Source: Promethearchaeota archaeon (GTDB lineage Archaea > Asgardarchaeota > Lokiarchaeia > Sigyniarchaeales > SOKP01). From it: a stretch of 64,000 bases of DNA. The translations under genes were made by a program, and so were the position numbers. Numbering within the stretch: the first letter of the stretch is position 1; each line of letters opens with the position of its first letter. The notes beneath the pieces are model-generated. The model ran no database searches, was not told the DNA's origin, and was given only the letters and a program-made list of their open reading frames with translations. The DNA lies in NCBI GenBank assembly GCA_016930515.1, contig JAFGGO010000114.1, positions 1 to 64,000 on the forward strand, read 5' to 3'. This document shows positions 41,726-51,956 of this stretch, piece by piece.

Positions 41726-41891
41726 AATGATTTTTTACTTAAGTACTTTTATGATTAGTTCGTCAAAAAAGATTACTAATTTTCTTCGAAATATTACCAT
41801 TATAATTGAAAAATCTGAGAATAAGAAGAAAAAAGAATTTTTATTTTTTTTGTAATAAAAATAAATACGTTAGAACAATGCAATGTCTAAT

Positions 41892-43895
41892 TTATATGGG
41901 AACATCTCGATATTGGTCCTTGAGATTTTCAAAATTATCGAGATTATAATGAGGAAAGTATAAGGAAAACGCATATTCTTTTTGAAATAATGGAGAAGAT
42001 GCAATTTCGTGATATTTTACCTCGTGAGCGATCCTATCAGCAAGATTTCGTTCTTCGTAATCTTTAATGAATAATTGAGCTCCCATTCCAGCAGAATTTC
42101 CTACTTGATAGATTTGCTCGGGAGCGATTTCGGGGAACAATCCTATAAAAGCAGCGTTTTCTTTCTTAATATAGTTCCCAAAACCACCAGCTAAAAGTAC
42201 TTGTTCGAGATCGAGCTTGCTTTTATTCTCCGAACCAAGAAGTAAATTAGCAGAGCTAAGAAAGGCTCCTTTCGCAAGTTGGAGTTGTCCCAAGTCTTTT
42301 TGAGAAATCGTTATTTCCTTAACATCACTTTCTTTTGGATCCAAATCTAACGCTCCAATATCCCATTCTGATTTGTAAACGATGTAGTGGGGTCCGTCCT
42401 CTCGTTTTACGATTCGTCGGTGATTTGCGACTTGATCTGATTTCAAATTAAACTTACCCGCTCTTGTAATTATCTTGGATTTTAACATTTCGGCAACAAT
42501 ATCAATAAGGCCTGATCCACATAAACCGAGGGGATTCACGTTTCCAATGACTCCTATCGATGGTTCCAAGGAGTTCCTATCGATATTTACAGACTCGATG
42601 GCCCCTTCACATCCTCTCATTCCGCATGATATGTGTGCCCCTTCTAGGGCGGAACCTGCGGCGCAGGATCCTGTAACCAAACCATTCTTGTTACCTAAAA
42701 CGAGTTCACCATTGGTTCCTATATCGATCAAGAGCGAATATTTATCGTATTCGTATATTTTCGAAGAAACTATGCATCCAATGGTATCCGTTCCTACATA
42801 ACCTGCAATGACAGGAGGGGAATAAATATTGATATTTGGACTGCAATTTATGCCCATTAATCCCGCACTCACATTAATCGGAGCTTTAAAGACGGGTACA
42901 TAAGGAGAAATGGAAAGATATTCCGTTGGGATCCCAAAAAACATGTGATGTATACCCGTGTTTCCAACGATTGCGATATCTTTAATTTGAGCAAGGGAAA
43001 TTTTTGCTTTTTTGGCGCAATCTTCCATTAGTTCATTAATGGCGCTTATTAATAGGCTTTTTGCGCTCTCTATGCTTTTATGTTTAACAATATATGTGAT
43101 TCTCGAGATTAAATCCTCTCCAATAACAACTTGAGGATTTAACATTGAAGATATTGCCGTAAGTTCTCCCGAATCCAGGTTTATTAGATATCCGACCACG
43201 GTTGTTGTCCCGATATCGAACGCCATGCCATATATATCATTAAAATCGTGTCCAGCCTCTACATCAAAAAGATTCCATTCGTTTTTGCCAGTATTTCTCC
43301 TAAAAAACGCTGTAATTGCACCTTCCTTTTCCCTCATGAGAAACGGAAGCTTTTTAGAAATATTATATAGGCAATCGTTTACCTGCAACGATGAATTATC
43401 GTCGTATAGTTTATGATTGCTCTGATCGCTTAATATTGCGTCATTCAAGCCAGTCAAATCGTTTCTTTGAGTTTTCAAATCCGTTGTTTTGATAACATAT
43501 TCTCGAGCAGATACGAGCGGTTGCATTTTATGTACGATTTCGATGCCTAAGGCGTTCAAATCCGAATCAATTAAAATTTGACTCCCCTTTGGAATTAATG
43601 CCTCGGTTAAATAAACCCTCAAGTCTCCAAGTACTTGAGCCTGGCATGCAAGTCGATAACCATCAGCAATCTTTTCTTTTCCAAGCACCTTTAGTTCTTT
43701 TTCGTTCGGTTCGGAAATTTTTGGTTTCGGGTCCATGATACGGATCAAACATTTCCCACAGGTACCCTTACCAGCGCATAACGCACCAATCGGGTAATTC
43801 AAGGCTAATAAGCCTTCATAAACCGTGGAACCGTTCTCCACGTGCAATCTTTTTGATACGGGTTCCAATATAAGAGTACTTCTTTTATGTTCCAT
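41892..43895 (-). CDS. ASKHA-type reductive activator of corrinoid proteins with N-terminal 2Fe-2S domain (DUF4445-type)
   Basis: CAGKGTCGKCLIRI...RLACQAQV 2Fe-2S pattern; FDIGTTTVVGYLINLDSGEL; VGNTGIHHMFFGI; LLIDIGTNGELVLGN; GGFGNYIKKENAAFIGLFP. Confidence 0.93.
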   Translation of the reverse strand: MEHKRSTLILEPVSKRLHVENGSTVYEGLLALNYPIGALCAGKGTCGKCLIRIMDPKPKISEPNEKELKVLGKEKIADGYRLACQAQVLGDLRVYLTEALIPKGSQILIDSDLNALGIEIVHKMQPLVSAREYVIKTTDLKTQRNDLTGLNDAILSDQSNHKLYDDNSSLQVNDCLYNISKKLPFLMREKEGAITAFFRRNTGKNEWNLFDVEAGHDFNDIYGMAFDIGTTTVVGYLINLDSGELTAISSMLNPQVVIGEDLISRITYIVKHKSIESAKSLLISAINELMEDCAKKAKISLAQIKDIAIVGNTGIHHMFFGIPTEYLSISPYVPVFKAPINVSAGLMGINCSPNINIYSPPVIAGYVGTDTIGCIVSSKIYEYDKYSLLIDIGTNGELVLGNKNGLVTGSCAAGSALEGAHISCGMRGCEGAIESVNIDRNSLEPSIGVIGNVNPLGLCGSGLIDIVAEMLKSKIITRAGKFNLKSDQVANHRRIVKREDGPHYIVYKSEWDIGALDLDPKESDVKEITISQKDLGQLQLAKGAFLSSANLLLGSENKSKLDLEQVLLAGGFGNYIKKENAAFIGLFPEIAPEQIYQVGNSAGMGAQLFIKDYEERNLADRIAHEVKYHEIASSPLFQKEYAFSLYFPHYNLDNFENLKDQYRDVPI

Positions 43896-43983
43896 TTGAG
43901 ATTCCTTTTATCAAAATATTTCCATAAATAAATAAATATCATAATAAATTTAATGTAAAAAAAATAGATTACGAAAAATAATT

Positions 43984-44646
43984 TTAATTTCTTAACCAAA
44001 TATCGATAAAATCGACTCCTTCGATAGCGTCCTTTGTAAAAGCGTCTACTTTCAATTCTTCTGCGATATCTTCAGAAACGGCAGCTCCACCGAGAATTAT
44101 CTTAGGGTTTAACTCCAGATTTCCGTTTTTCAGGAGTTCTACCGCTCTCTTTACGGCGGGCTCCACGGAAGAGAGAAGGAACGATATTCCTATAACTTTA
44201 ACATCTGGCAATTTTGCGGCTTCTAAAAAATCTTCGGGACTTACATCAACACCAAGGTCTATTACATCCATTCCAAACGATTTCATTATAGCAATTAAAA
44301 TACTTTTTCCCAAGCTATGGATATCTCCTTGGATCGTTCCAATAACGACTTTTCCCTTATAATTTCGAGCCCTTGCAAGTTCTTGCCTTTTTTCTTCGTC
44401 AATCGTGAGTAGTCCGTCGCTTAAAGCTTCAGCGGCCAAGATGAGTCCCATCTCTCCCGAATCTTCAAGGCCTTCGAGAACTCCTCTTTTAATTATTTTA
44501 ATGGTCGATATGCCAGCGTCTATAGCGTCCTTTATTACGGCTTTCATGGAATAAAAGTCCAAGGATCTCACGGCGTCTACGATGTTATCGATGTATTGCT
44601 TATCTTCTTGTAAGAGTTCTACATGTTCGGTCTCAACATTCTGCAT
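43984..44646 (-). CDS. Corrinoid (B12-binding) methyl-carrier protein, MtbC/MttC-like
   Basis: GTIQGDIHSLGKSILIAIMKSFGMDVIDLGVDVSPEDF (DxHxxG) and C-terminal ILGGAAVSEDIAEELKVDAFTKDAIEGV. Confidence 0.93.
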   Translation of the reverse strand: MQNVETEHVELLQEDKQYIDNIVDAVRSLDFYSMKAVIKDAIDAGISTIKIIKRGVLEGLEDSGEMGLILAAEALSDGLLTIDEEKRQELARARNYKGKVVIGTIQGDIHSLGKSILIAIMKSFGMDVIDLGVDVSPEDFLEAAKLPDVKVIGISFLLSSVEPAVKRAVELLKNGNLELNPKIILGGAAVSEDIAEELKVDAFTKDAIEGVDFIDIWLRN

Positions 44647-44689
44647 TTTTAACCATCTCTTTGTTTAAAATTAAAAAAAAATTGTTGAA

Positions 44690-45496
44690 TTACATGATAA
44701 ACACAATTCCGTGCCACGCAACATAAGGCACGCCAGTCTTATCGTGTTCGGGATTAATGACATATAAGGGCTTCTCTCCGCACTTAACGGCAGTTGCGAA
44801 TACATCAACTCCACACGCTTCTAAAGCTGGGCGCGCTCTTAAATACTGTCGGCACAATTCTCCCTCGAGAGAAGGACATTTTGGAAGTTTTTTTTGTTGC
44901 ATCAAGTCCTTAAAGAACTCTGCAGTCCACATTCCACATCCAACACAAGGACCACCTTTAAAGCCCATTGCGAGGTAATATCCGAGGTAGGTCGCTTCTG
45001 CTTCCACCCACGAAACGATCTCGTTCAGTAAATTCACGTCGCCGTGAACGCCAGTCAAGATACTGGGAAAGATGTTGTTTTCCACTGGCGGGTAAATTGA
45101 AACCATGATGGCGTAGTTATAGCAATCCACGATTTCCCGCATTTCTTCTGCGGTGGGCGAATGTGGCGGACAATTCAAGTTGGAACCGTAACCGAAACAT
45201 ATCGGAACTCGGCATTTCATTCGAACACGCGGATCAATAATGACATTTCTCGGATCGATGAACTTGGCGTGACCAACACATTCAACCTTATACTTCTCAA
45301 TCGCGTCTTTTATATATTTATTGGCTCTCTTCAGGAGCTCGTCGAAAATCTCTTGTTTTGGTTCGAGCTGCATGGGCGAGGGTTCCCTTCCATACTTTTT
45401 TGGCAATACCCTACGCCACTTGTAGGCCATCTTCGAGTCTTCCCGGTCTACATCGGGGATTGGGACTGGTTTAGACGATTTAGTTGGATTTTGCAT
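44690..45496 (-). CDS. DUF2284-like metal-binding protein
   Basis: CRVPICFGYGSNLNCPPHSPTAEEMREIVDCYNYAIMV, GGPCVGCG, CPSLEGELCRQYLRARPALEACGVDV. Confidence 0.85.
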   Translation of the reverse strand: MQNPTKSSKPVPIPDVDREDSKMAYKWRRVLPKKYGREPSPMQLEPKQEIFDELLKRANKYIKDAIEKYKVECVGHAKFIDPRNVIIDPRVRMKCRVPICFGYGSNLNCPPHSPTAEEMREIVDCYNYAIMVSIYPPVENNIFPSILTGVHGDVNLLNEIVSWVEAEATYLGYYLAMGFKGGPCVGCGMWTAEFFKDLMQQKKLPKCPSLEGELCRQYLRARPALEACGVDVFATAVKCGEKPLYVINPEHDKTGVPYVAWHGIVFIM

Positions 45497-45841
45497 TAGT
45501 TTTACCTTGTTTTTCTTGTTAATCTAGTTTTCCTATTGTTTTATCATATTACTAACGTAAACCGAGGCTTAGGTTAGTAGTGTTATAACTAATATTAATC
45601 GATTGTTTAAAAAGATATCTAATTGAATAAGCGTTCATTTGAACCGGCATTCACTTTATTAAAAACGCTCGAATATATTAATAAACCTCCGAATCGGGTA
45701 TTTCAAGCGAATATTTTGATATCTTTTTAATTTCACGGAATATAAACAAGATATAAATTCTCAATTCCATAGTTATAATTTAAAGACAATTTCTGCTCAA
45801 AATCTAATAAATTAGAAGATTTGATACATTCTGAAAATTTA

Positions 45842-46168
45842 TTAGATACATTTAAAAATTAAAAAAAGATTCAAAAAAAAATCTATTTTAGGTGATTTTT
45901 TGATTATTATCGCTGCAACAATAGAGATCCGTGCTAATTCCAGCAAACAGTAGCAAGAAATAGACTCATCTGACTCTGAAAGCTTAACAAAAACAGAGAT
46001 CTCATTTGACAGAGAATTCCCATTTTCGTTAAATGCCATAACTTGGAAGTAATATCTTCTGTTATCCCACCAAGATATATTCGCTCCTCCCGAACCATCG
46101 CTAGTTATCTTGGAGTGATATCGAATATTCGTTGCGTTGTAAATTAGAACGCCCGAGGGATTCCACAT
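45842..46168 (-). pseudogene. Remnant of a fibronectin-III-like surface protein
   Basis: IYNATNIRYHSKITSDGSGGANISWWDNRRYYFQVMAFNENGNSLSNEISVFV then a disrupted TM; stop just upstream; no full domain. Confidence 0.4.
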
Positions 46169-46423
46169 TTCCTGACGAATCTAATTTCTAAGATCGTATT
46201 TCCTCGTAAAATACATCATACTACTAATAATCGCATTATAATAATCAGAATTAAATTCTTTTTATTTTTACTTCCAACCATCTCTCCCTTGTTGGTTCAC
46301 GATCAATATAGGGACTATAAAGGTGAAATTAGGCATTAAATTAGAGATCCTTTTCGCTTCCGCGCCTATCAGAAAATTGTCGGACCATGAACATTTTATT
46401 CTTGTGAATTACTACCTCGCGAG

Positions 46424-47176
46424 ATGCAGTTTGACTCGGGATTTAGTGTGTTTCGATCGAACAAGGAGCGTTCTATCGTCCCTAGCGGGGAAAAAGCCTT
46501 GGACGAGATTCTTTCGGGAGGTTTCCATCGAGAGCTCGTCTATCTCATCTACGGAGACAAGAAAAGGAGCGCAAGCGTCTTGCTTAGCACCTCAGTCGAG
46601 GCGCAAAAGGCTTGCGTCAACGGAGGAATCGGAGAAAGAGCGCAAGTAGCATTCATAGACGGTACGAATCGATTTAACCCTTATGACATCAGCAAATACG
46701 CCGTTTCGCAGCGTTTATCGCCACAACGAGTGTTGGAAAACATTCTTGTCGCTCGAGCGTTTACTTGGGACCAAATGATAGAGATCTTGGAAAATAGACT
46801 TTCTAATCTCGAGGGGATCAAGGTATTACTCGTCTCGGGAATCACGTGCCTGCTTCAAAACCACGATAAGCGAACCTTCGAAGACTTGCTCCGGGCAATA
46901 GGCGGTATAAAAAAAGCGCTTGAAAAGTCAAGGCCCTTGATCGTTTTAACCGCCCCCTTGAACGAATATTCCCTGTTTCGACCCGAAGGGGGAAAAATTC
47001 TCGCTCATTTTGGAAGCGTGTTGGTCTTGATAAACGATAACGAGCGCTTCACGGAATATACGCTCGTTCAGCACCCCTACCTCCCAGAACGCAGGATTTT
47101 GAGGTGGAAGCCCAGAAGAAGCAAGAGGCCCCTGTCCTGCACCACGCGAAACGCCAAGATTGACAATTGGTTTTAA
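46424..47176 (+). CDS. RadA/Rad51-like paralog with degraded Walker A and B
   Basis: SGEKALDEILSGGFHRELVYLIYGDKKRSAS, VAFIDGTNRFNPYDIS, VLENILVARAFTWDQM, GGKILAHFGSVLVL, HPYLPERRILRW. Confidence 0.75.
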   Translation: MQFDSGFSVFRSNKERSIVPSGEKALDEILSGGFHRELVYLIYGDKKRSASVLLSTSVEAQKACVNGGIGERAQVAFIDGTNRFNPYDISKYAVSQRLSPQRVLENILVARAFTWDQMIEILENRLSNLEGIKVLLVSGITCLLQNHDKRTFEDLLRAIGGIKKALEKSRPLIVLTAPLNEYSLFRPEGGKILAHFGSVLVLINDNERFTEYTLVQHPYLPERRILRWKPRRSKRPLSCTTRNAKIDNWF

Positions 47177-47183
47177 CATGAGA

Positions 47184-48356
47184 CTATAATTTTTTCATTT
47201 CCTTGATTAAAGAAACGATAGCTTGATATTTTTCGAGCGCTTCAGCAACATTTTTTTTTTCCAAGGCGTTCAAGCAGGCTATATTTATCGATCGTATTTG
47301 ATTCTTGAGATTTTTGCTTTTCTCGAGTCGTTCTTTTTCTTCGTTTATCGATTTTTTGATGTCGTCCAAAAATGCCTGATATTTCTGCTCAAGTTCCTGA
47401 TTGCCCGATGAACGCGAAAAAGAAATGATGGTCTCACAATTTGAGATCGCATTATCGAAAAACCCTTCTTTTAGATTTTGTTGAAAGTCCAGCTCTAATT
47501 GAGCAATATTTTCTCCAACTTTTTGAAATTCTTCTATAGCAGTGGTGATTTCTTTTAAGCGATTCTCTAACTTGGGAAGCAGTTCGTTCATCTCCTTTAA
47601 TTTAATCAAGGCGATTTCAAGAGTGATTTCATTCTTAGCTTCTTCAAATTGACCGCTTTTTTCTAGTTTTTTGCTCGTGTCGATTACTTTTTCGATTTTT
47701 TCGTATGTCTTTCGAACTTCCTCGTATTCCTCGTATTTTAATTTTTGTATGAGGCTGTGCTCTAAAGTGCCCCATTTTCTCTGATATAATTCTTTTTTGA
47801 CACCTTCGAGGGTATATATATGTTCCCAAGCCCGGTCTATAACATCGTTTGCCTTATCAATAGCTTGGAGCCTTATGGCGTTATAAAATTGAATTTCCAA
47901 GCGATCGAGAGATTCTACTTTATTATCTTGTTCAACTTGATACCCCTTCCAAATTTCTTCGTCCTTATTAATACAATAATTTGCCGAAGGATAGCGAGAG
48001 AGGTTATAATGTTGTTGATATTTTTGTTTGAACTCCATTACGAGCTCGTGGGCTTTTTTAATATCGTCCACATCCAAGTAGTCGTCAAATTTTTCTTTTA
48101 ATTTATCGCTCAATAGTACAAGGTCAACGGTTTTTGATTTATTGGTAGAAGTAGATCGTATTTTTTCTATGTAATCTTGTTGTTCTTTTACAAATTGCTC
48201 CAAGTTTATCTTCCGAGCTAAATCAATTATCCTTTCCGAAATTTTCAGGGCTTGATCGACTTTTCCCGTGCTATAGCAACTAGCTTGTGAAAGTTTAAGC
48301 TCTTCTATTTCAGCTATGATTGCGATCTTATCGAGGTTATCTGATTTTGAAGGCAA
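47184..48356 (-). CDS. Coiled-coil repeat protein, paralog of the adjacent gelsolin-headed protein
   Basis: Shares DKANDVIDRAWEHIYTLEGVKKELYQRKWGTLEHSL / GATEALEKAKKLLNKVVDEGIKKKWQSLETQF and DNAISNCETIISFSR / QAILACENIIALSK type units with the next gene. Confidence 0.75.
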   Translation of the reverse strand: MPSKSDNLDKIAIIAEIEELKLSQASCYSTGKVDQALKISERIIDLARKINLEQFVKEQQDYIEKIRSTSTNKSKTVDLVLLSDKLKEKFDDYLDVDDIKKAHELVMEFKQKYQQHYNLSRYPSANYCINKDEEIWKGYQVEQDNKVESLDRLEIQFYNAIRLQAIDKANDVIDRAWEHIYTLEGVKKELYQRKWGTLEHSLIQKLKYEEYEEVRKTYEKIEKVIDTSKKLEKSGQFEEAKNEITLEIALIKLKEMNELLPKLENRLKEITTAIEEFQKVGENIAQLELDFQQNLKEGFFDNAISNCETIISFSRSSGNQELEQKYQAFLDDIKKSINEEKERLEKSKNLKNQIRSINIACLNALEKKNVAEALEKYQAIVSLIKEMKKL

Positions 48357-48369
48357 GAAACAATATCAC

Positions 48370-50772
48370 CTAGGAATCGTTTTTAAAGTCCTCGAGTTGT
48401 TTAATGATCGTTTCAAAAGCGTCCAAGGATTCGTTAAACTTGCTCTCGTCCAGGAAATTAATTCCCTTATTACTCAAGAGTACGATTTGGTCTAGCAATT
48501 GTTCGTATTTTCGAGATTCTACCTCTTTGATTTCGTTTTCCAGCTCATCTTGGAGAGACGCTAATATTTTCTTAAATCGTTCTTCACAACTCTTTTCGTT
48601 GTTGTCCCGAGCTATTTGTAGTGCTTTTTTACAATTCTCCATTGCTTTCTCAAGCTTGTGCTCGTTCCTATCTGATTCAATACTTTTTTCAATATCTTCA
48701 ATTTCATGTAATATACTGGTCTTTTTTTGTTTCAAGAGTTCCATGTCTTTTTTGATATCGTTGATCTTGTTCTTGAGGTCATTAAAACAAGCATCTTGAA
48801 TCTCTTCTTCGATTGATACGATTTTAGAAATTGCTTCTTTAATTTTATCTTCATTCTTCAATTCCAAGACTTCTTGAAGTAATGAATCTGCTACTTCCCG
48901 AGTTTCTTCTATTTCATGATTGATGTCTTCAATCCGCTCAGAGAAATTCTGTACCAACGCATTTTCCCCACTTTTCTTAGAGATCTCAATGATTTTTTCG
49001 CAAATCTTTATTGAATCGCTAAATTCGTGTTTATTTTCGCTTTTATCTAATTTTTGCTTTAGTACATTCAATTCAATCCTAAATTGTGCTTGATTCTCTT
49101 TTTCTTTTAATAATTCGTGTTTCATATTTTCTAATTGGGATTTTTGATCCTTAAAGTCGGGACCGTGTAATTCCTCTAGCATGGAATTGATTTTAGATAT
49201 CGCTTCATCGAGCTTGCCCATCTTTTGAAGCTCCATAAGTTCTTCAATCAGGGTTTCGGCAATTTCCTTGGTTTCCTTGAGTTCTAGCTCGATATCTTCT
49301 TTAAGAAGCGTGAATTTCTCCACGAGTGAGTCATTTTCCTTTTTTTTAGATAATGCGATTATGTTTTCACAGGCAAGTATTGCTTGGGTCAAGAAATTAT
49401 TATTCTTACTCTCCATAAGATCAAGCTCTAAAGAATTAATTTTTTCGTTAAAATTAGCGAGTTCAAATAGTTCAGAAGTTAAGCTTTTTTCTAGCTGTTC
49501 TAATTTTTTCTTTTCTTCAATAAAATCAGAACTACTTAATTTTTTCATCACGGAAGAAATTTCTTTAATAGCTTCTTCAAGACGATTTTCTTCTTTTAAT
49601 ATCAAGATTTTTATCAAGCTCTTTTCATACGCTTGCCTGTAATTATCCAATTTTTGTCTCAGGGTTTTGGAGATTTCCACATATTTTTTCTCCAGGCCAA
49701 ACTTTTCTGTTCCAGGCAAAATTGATAATAAAGACTCGCAATTCTTGATTGCATCTCCTAAATGATCGTCTTCCAGATTAGATTTTATCTCCGATTCCAA
49801 AAGATCTATTTTGTTCAGGATTTTTATTCGTTCTTCTTCCGTCTTTTTTTTTTTAGAATTGAATTGAGTTTCTAACGATTGCCACTTCTTTTTTATCCCC
49901 TCGTCAACGACCTTGTTTAACAACTTTTTGGCTTTTTCAAGAGCTTCAGTTGCGCCTTCCATTTCGTTTTTACTAACAAGCTCGGAAAATTCGCTTTCAA
50001 TTCTTATTAGTGATTGAAGGTTTTTATCAACTGATGCCATTGCAGCTTGCTGAGCGTTATCGTCCTTTAAGAAAAGCTCCTCGATGATCGGAATGGAAGA
50101 AAGGTTCACATTAAATGTGCTGTATTTTTTCTTGAAATCACTGACCAACTTGTGTGCCTCTTCATATTTATCGTTTTCCAAGAACTTATCAAATAGTTCT
50201 TTTACTGCTTGAGCTTCGTTGGTTATATCTTTGACTAAATTCTTAAGTTGCTCTCGTTCCTTTAGATTTTCAATGAGTTCTTTTTGATCTTTTTCGAGTG
50301 CTTTGTCTTTTATTTCTTTTGACAATTCGATAATGCGATCCGAAATGACAGTCGCTTCTAGATATTTTTCTTCCTTGATAAGAGAATCCATCTCGTCTTT
50401 TAATTCGTTTATTTCATCCACGATAGGAGCAAGGATGTCCTCTTGGGCTTTAATGTGTCCTTCTAGGTCTTGTTTCTTGAAACTAAATATTTTAAAAAAG
50501 TCAAAGGGTTCTTCGCCAGATTCAATAGTAATATTTCTCAAAACCGCAAGATCGGGGTATTTTCGGGCAAATAATTCTCTTATTTGAGGAATATATGCTT
50601 TAAGCGTATAACTAGCTGATTTACTCACCCAGATATACATTCTTTTCGACTTTCGCGAATATATCGCCAATATCGTGTATAACGTAAATAGATCAAGGGG
50701 ATCGTCTGGAGTTTGCTCTTCAAATGTTCCTGAGTAGCTTAATTTATAGATTTTAATGTCTTTATCAGCCAT
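48370..50772 (-). CDS. N-terminal gelsolin-like domain fused to about 700 aa of coiled-coil repeats
   Basis: RMYIWVSKSASYTLKAYIPQIRELFARKYPDLAVLRNITIESGEEPFDFFKIF matches the gelsolin/ADF-H consensus (vyvWvGk.as ... v.eG.Ep..F...F). Confidence 0.75.
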   Translation of the reverse strand: MADKDIKIYKLSYSGTFEEQTPDDPLDLFTLYTILAIYSRKSKRMYIWVSKSASYTLKAYIPQIRELFARKYPDLAVLRNITIESGEEPFDFFKIFSFKKQDLEGHIKAQEDILAPIVDEINELKDEMDSLIKEEKYLEATVISDRIIELSKEIKDKALEKDQKELIENLKEREQLKNLVKDITNEAQAVKELFDKFLENDKYEEAHKLVSDFKKKYSTFNVNLSSIPIIEELFLKDDNAQQAAMASVDKNLQSLIRIESEFSELVSKNEMEGATEALEKAKKLLNKVVDEGIKKKWQSLETQFNSKKKKTEEERIKILNKIDLLESEIKSNLEDDHLGDAIKNCESLLSILPGTEKFGLEKKYVEISKTLRQKLDNYRQAYEKSLIKILILKEENRLEEAIKEISSVMKKLSSSDFIEEKKKLEQLEKSLTSELFELANFNEKINSLELDLMESKNNNFLTQAILACENIIALSKKKENDSLVEKFTLLKEDIELELKETKEIAETLIEELMELQKMGKLDEAISKINSMLEELHGPDFKDQKSQLENMKHELLKEKENQAQFRIELNVLKQKLDKSENKHEFSDSIKICEKIIEISKKSGENALVQNFSERIEDINHEIEETREVADSLLQEVLELKNEDKIKEAISKIVSIEEEIQDACFNDLKNKINDIKKDMELLKQKKTSILHEIEDIEKSIESDRNEHKLEKAMENCKKALQIARDNNEKSCEERFKKILASLQDELENEIKEVESRKYEQLLDQIVLLSNKGINFLDESKFNESLDAFETIIKQLEDFKNDS

Positions 50773-50933
50773 GTGACTATTCTCGTTTTGGTTTACTTAT
50801 ATCAAAAATAAATAATAATTTCTATATAAATATCGTTATATCAAAAAGGTAGGATGGTATTATTAAGTTTAGTTTTGGCGAAATGATTAAATTAAAAAAA
50901 AAAATATGGATATTTTTAATGGCATAAACGGCA

Positions 50934-51329
50934 TTAAGGTCCGAATATAATCCCAATACCAAGTGTTATTCCCATAATTATCCCTATCGTGACGAACACG
51001 GCAAGTATAACCAAGAGCGCGATTACAAGCGCCAAAATTGCTACGATTATTGCCATACAAAAACCTATATCGTGGCGCTTTCCAATAAAATAAAAAATCA
51101 AGATCAGCATAATAATCGCGATTATCCAATGAATAAATACAAAGGAAAAAAGAATGGTGACCACGAAAGCCGTGAGAAATACCTCTCCAAAATCAGTATG
51201 TTTTGCGTTCACGATTGCCAGTGCAATTTTAAGAAAAATGGTTGTAATGACCAAGTTAATGATGATCCAAAAAAATATTATTAGTGTTATTGTCAAAACA
51301 TCTAAACCAGTCCACCAAGCGTATATCAT
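50934..51329 (-). CDS. Multi-pass membrane protein
   Basis: 131 aa, about four hydrophobic segments. Confidence 0.6.
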   Translation of the reverse strand: MIYAWWTGLDVLTITLIIFFWIIINLVITTIFLKIALAIVNAKHTDFGEVFLTAFVVTILFSFVFIHWIIAIIMLILIFYFIGKRHDIGFCMAIIVAILALVIALLVILAVFVTIGIIMGITLGIGIIFGP

Positions 51330-51419
51330 ATTTTATTCTAACTCGTTATATTAATAAATTTTTTACATTTTAAGGATTAAAATAAGTATCTTTTTTTAAA
51401 TATCAATTTGCTTGAGAAT

Positions 51420-51848
51420 TTAACCTTCTTTTTTCTTGTAAAAATTTTCGTTCTTTGACGCCAAGGTTAAATCGTCTCCACCATACCTGACCTTTCTGGC
51501 GTTATAATATAAAATTGTTTTTTCTTCGCAAATCTTGTTCCATTCGATGATCCCGTGTTTCTTGATCATTAAAAGATTATAGATCTTGGAGTTATGGGGC
51601 AAAAAAATCTCGTAATTCACGATCGGCTGGAGTTTTTCGCATGGAAATTCGTCGCACTCGTAGCAAAAATTATAACTCTTTCCAACCACGCACTCGTATG
51701 TCTTACAAACGGGAAAATTCTTGACTTGTCCACCCTGTTCTCGACAACCCCTACAGTCGTGCGCTTTTTTTCCAGGGCATTTCTTGCAGTAAATACCGCA
51801 TGGAGCGTGATCGTTGAAATACAACCCAAAGGAACACAAATTTGTCAT
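51420..51848 (-). CDS. DUF3795-like cysteine-rich protein
   Basis: APCGIYCKKCPGKKAHDCRGCREQGG...CKTYECVVGKSYNFCYECDEFPCEKL. Confidence 0.85.
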   Translation of the reverse strand: MTNLCSFGLYFNDHAPCGIYCKKCPGKKAHDCRGCREQGGQVKNFPVCKTYECVVGKSYNFCYECDEFPCEKLQPIVNYEIFLPHNSKIYNLLMIKKHGIIEWNKICEEKTILYYNARKVRYGGDDLTLASKNENFYKKKEG

Positions 51849-51956
51849 GGATTATTATCATGATTACTTCTTAAAAGATTTGATGGTAAATCAGAAAACA
51901 CGCGAAGGGGAGCTTTATTTATTGCGCCTTGAGTTTTTTTCCTCAAATCAGTATAG

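Noticed and set aside
46323-46649. 108-aa plus-strand ORF
   Set aside because: Overlaps the RadA-like gene out of frame and is compositionally unlike a protein (RKGAQASCLAPQSRRKRLAST); likely spurious.
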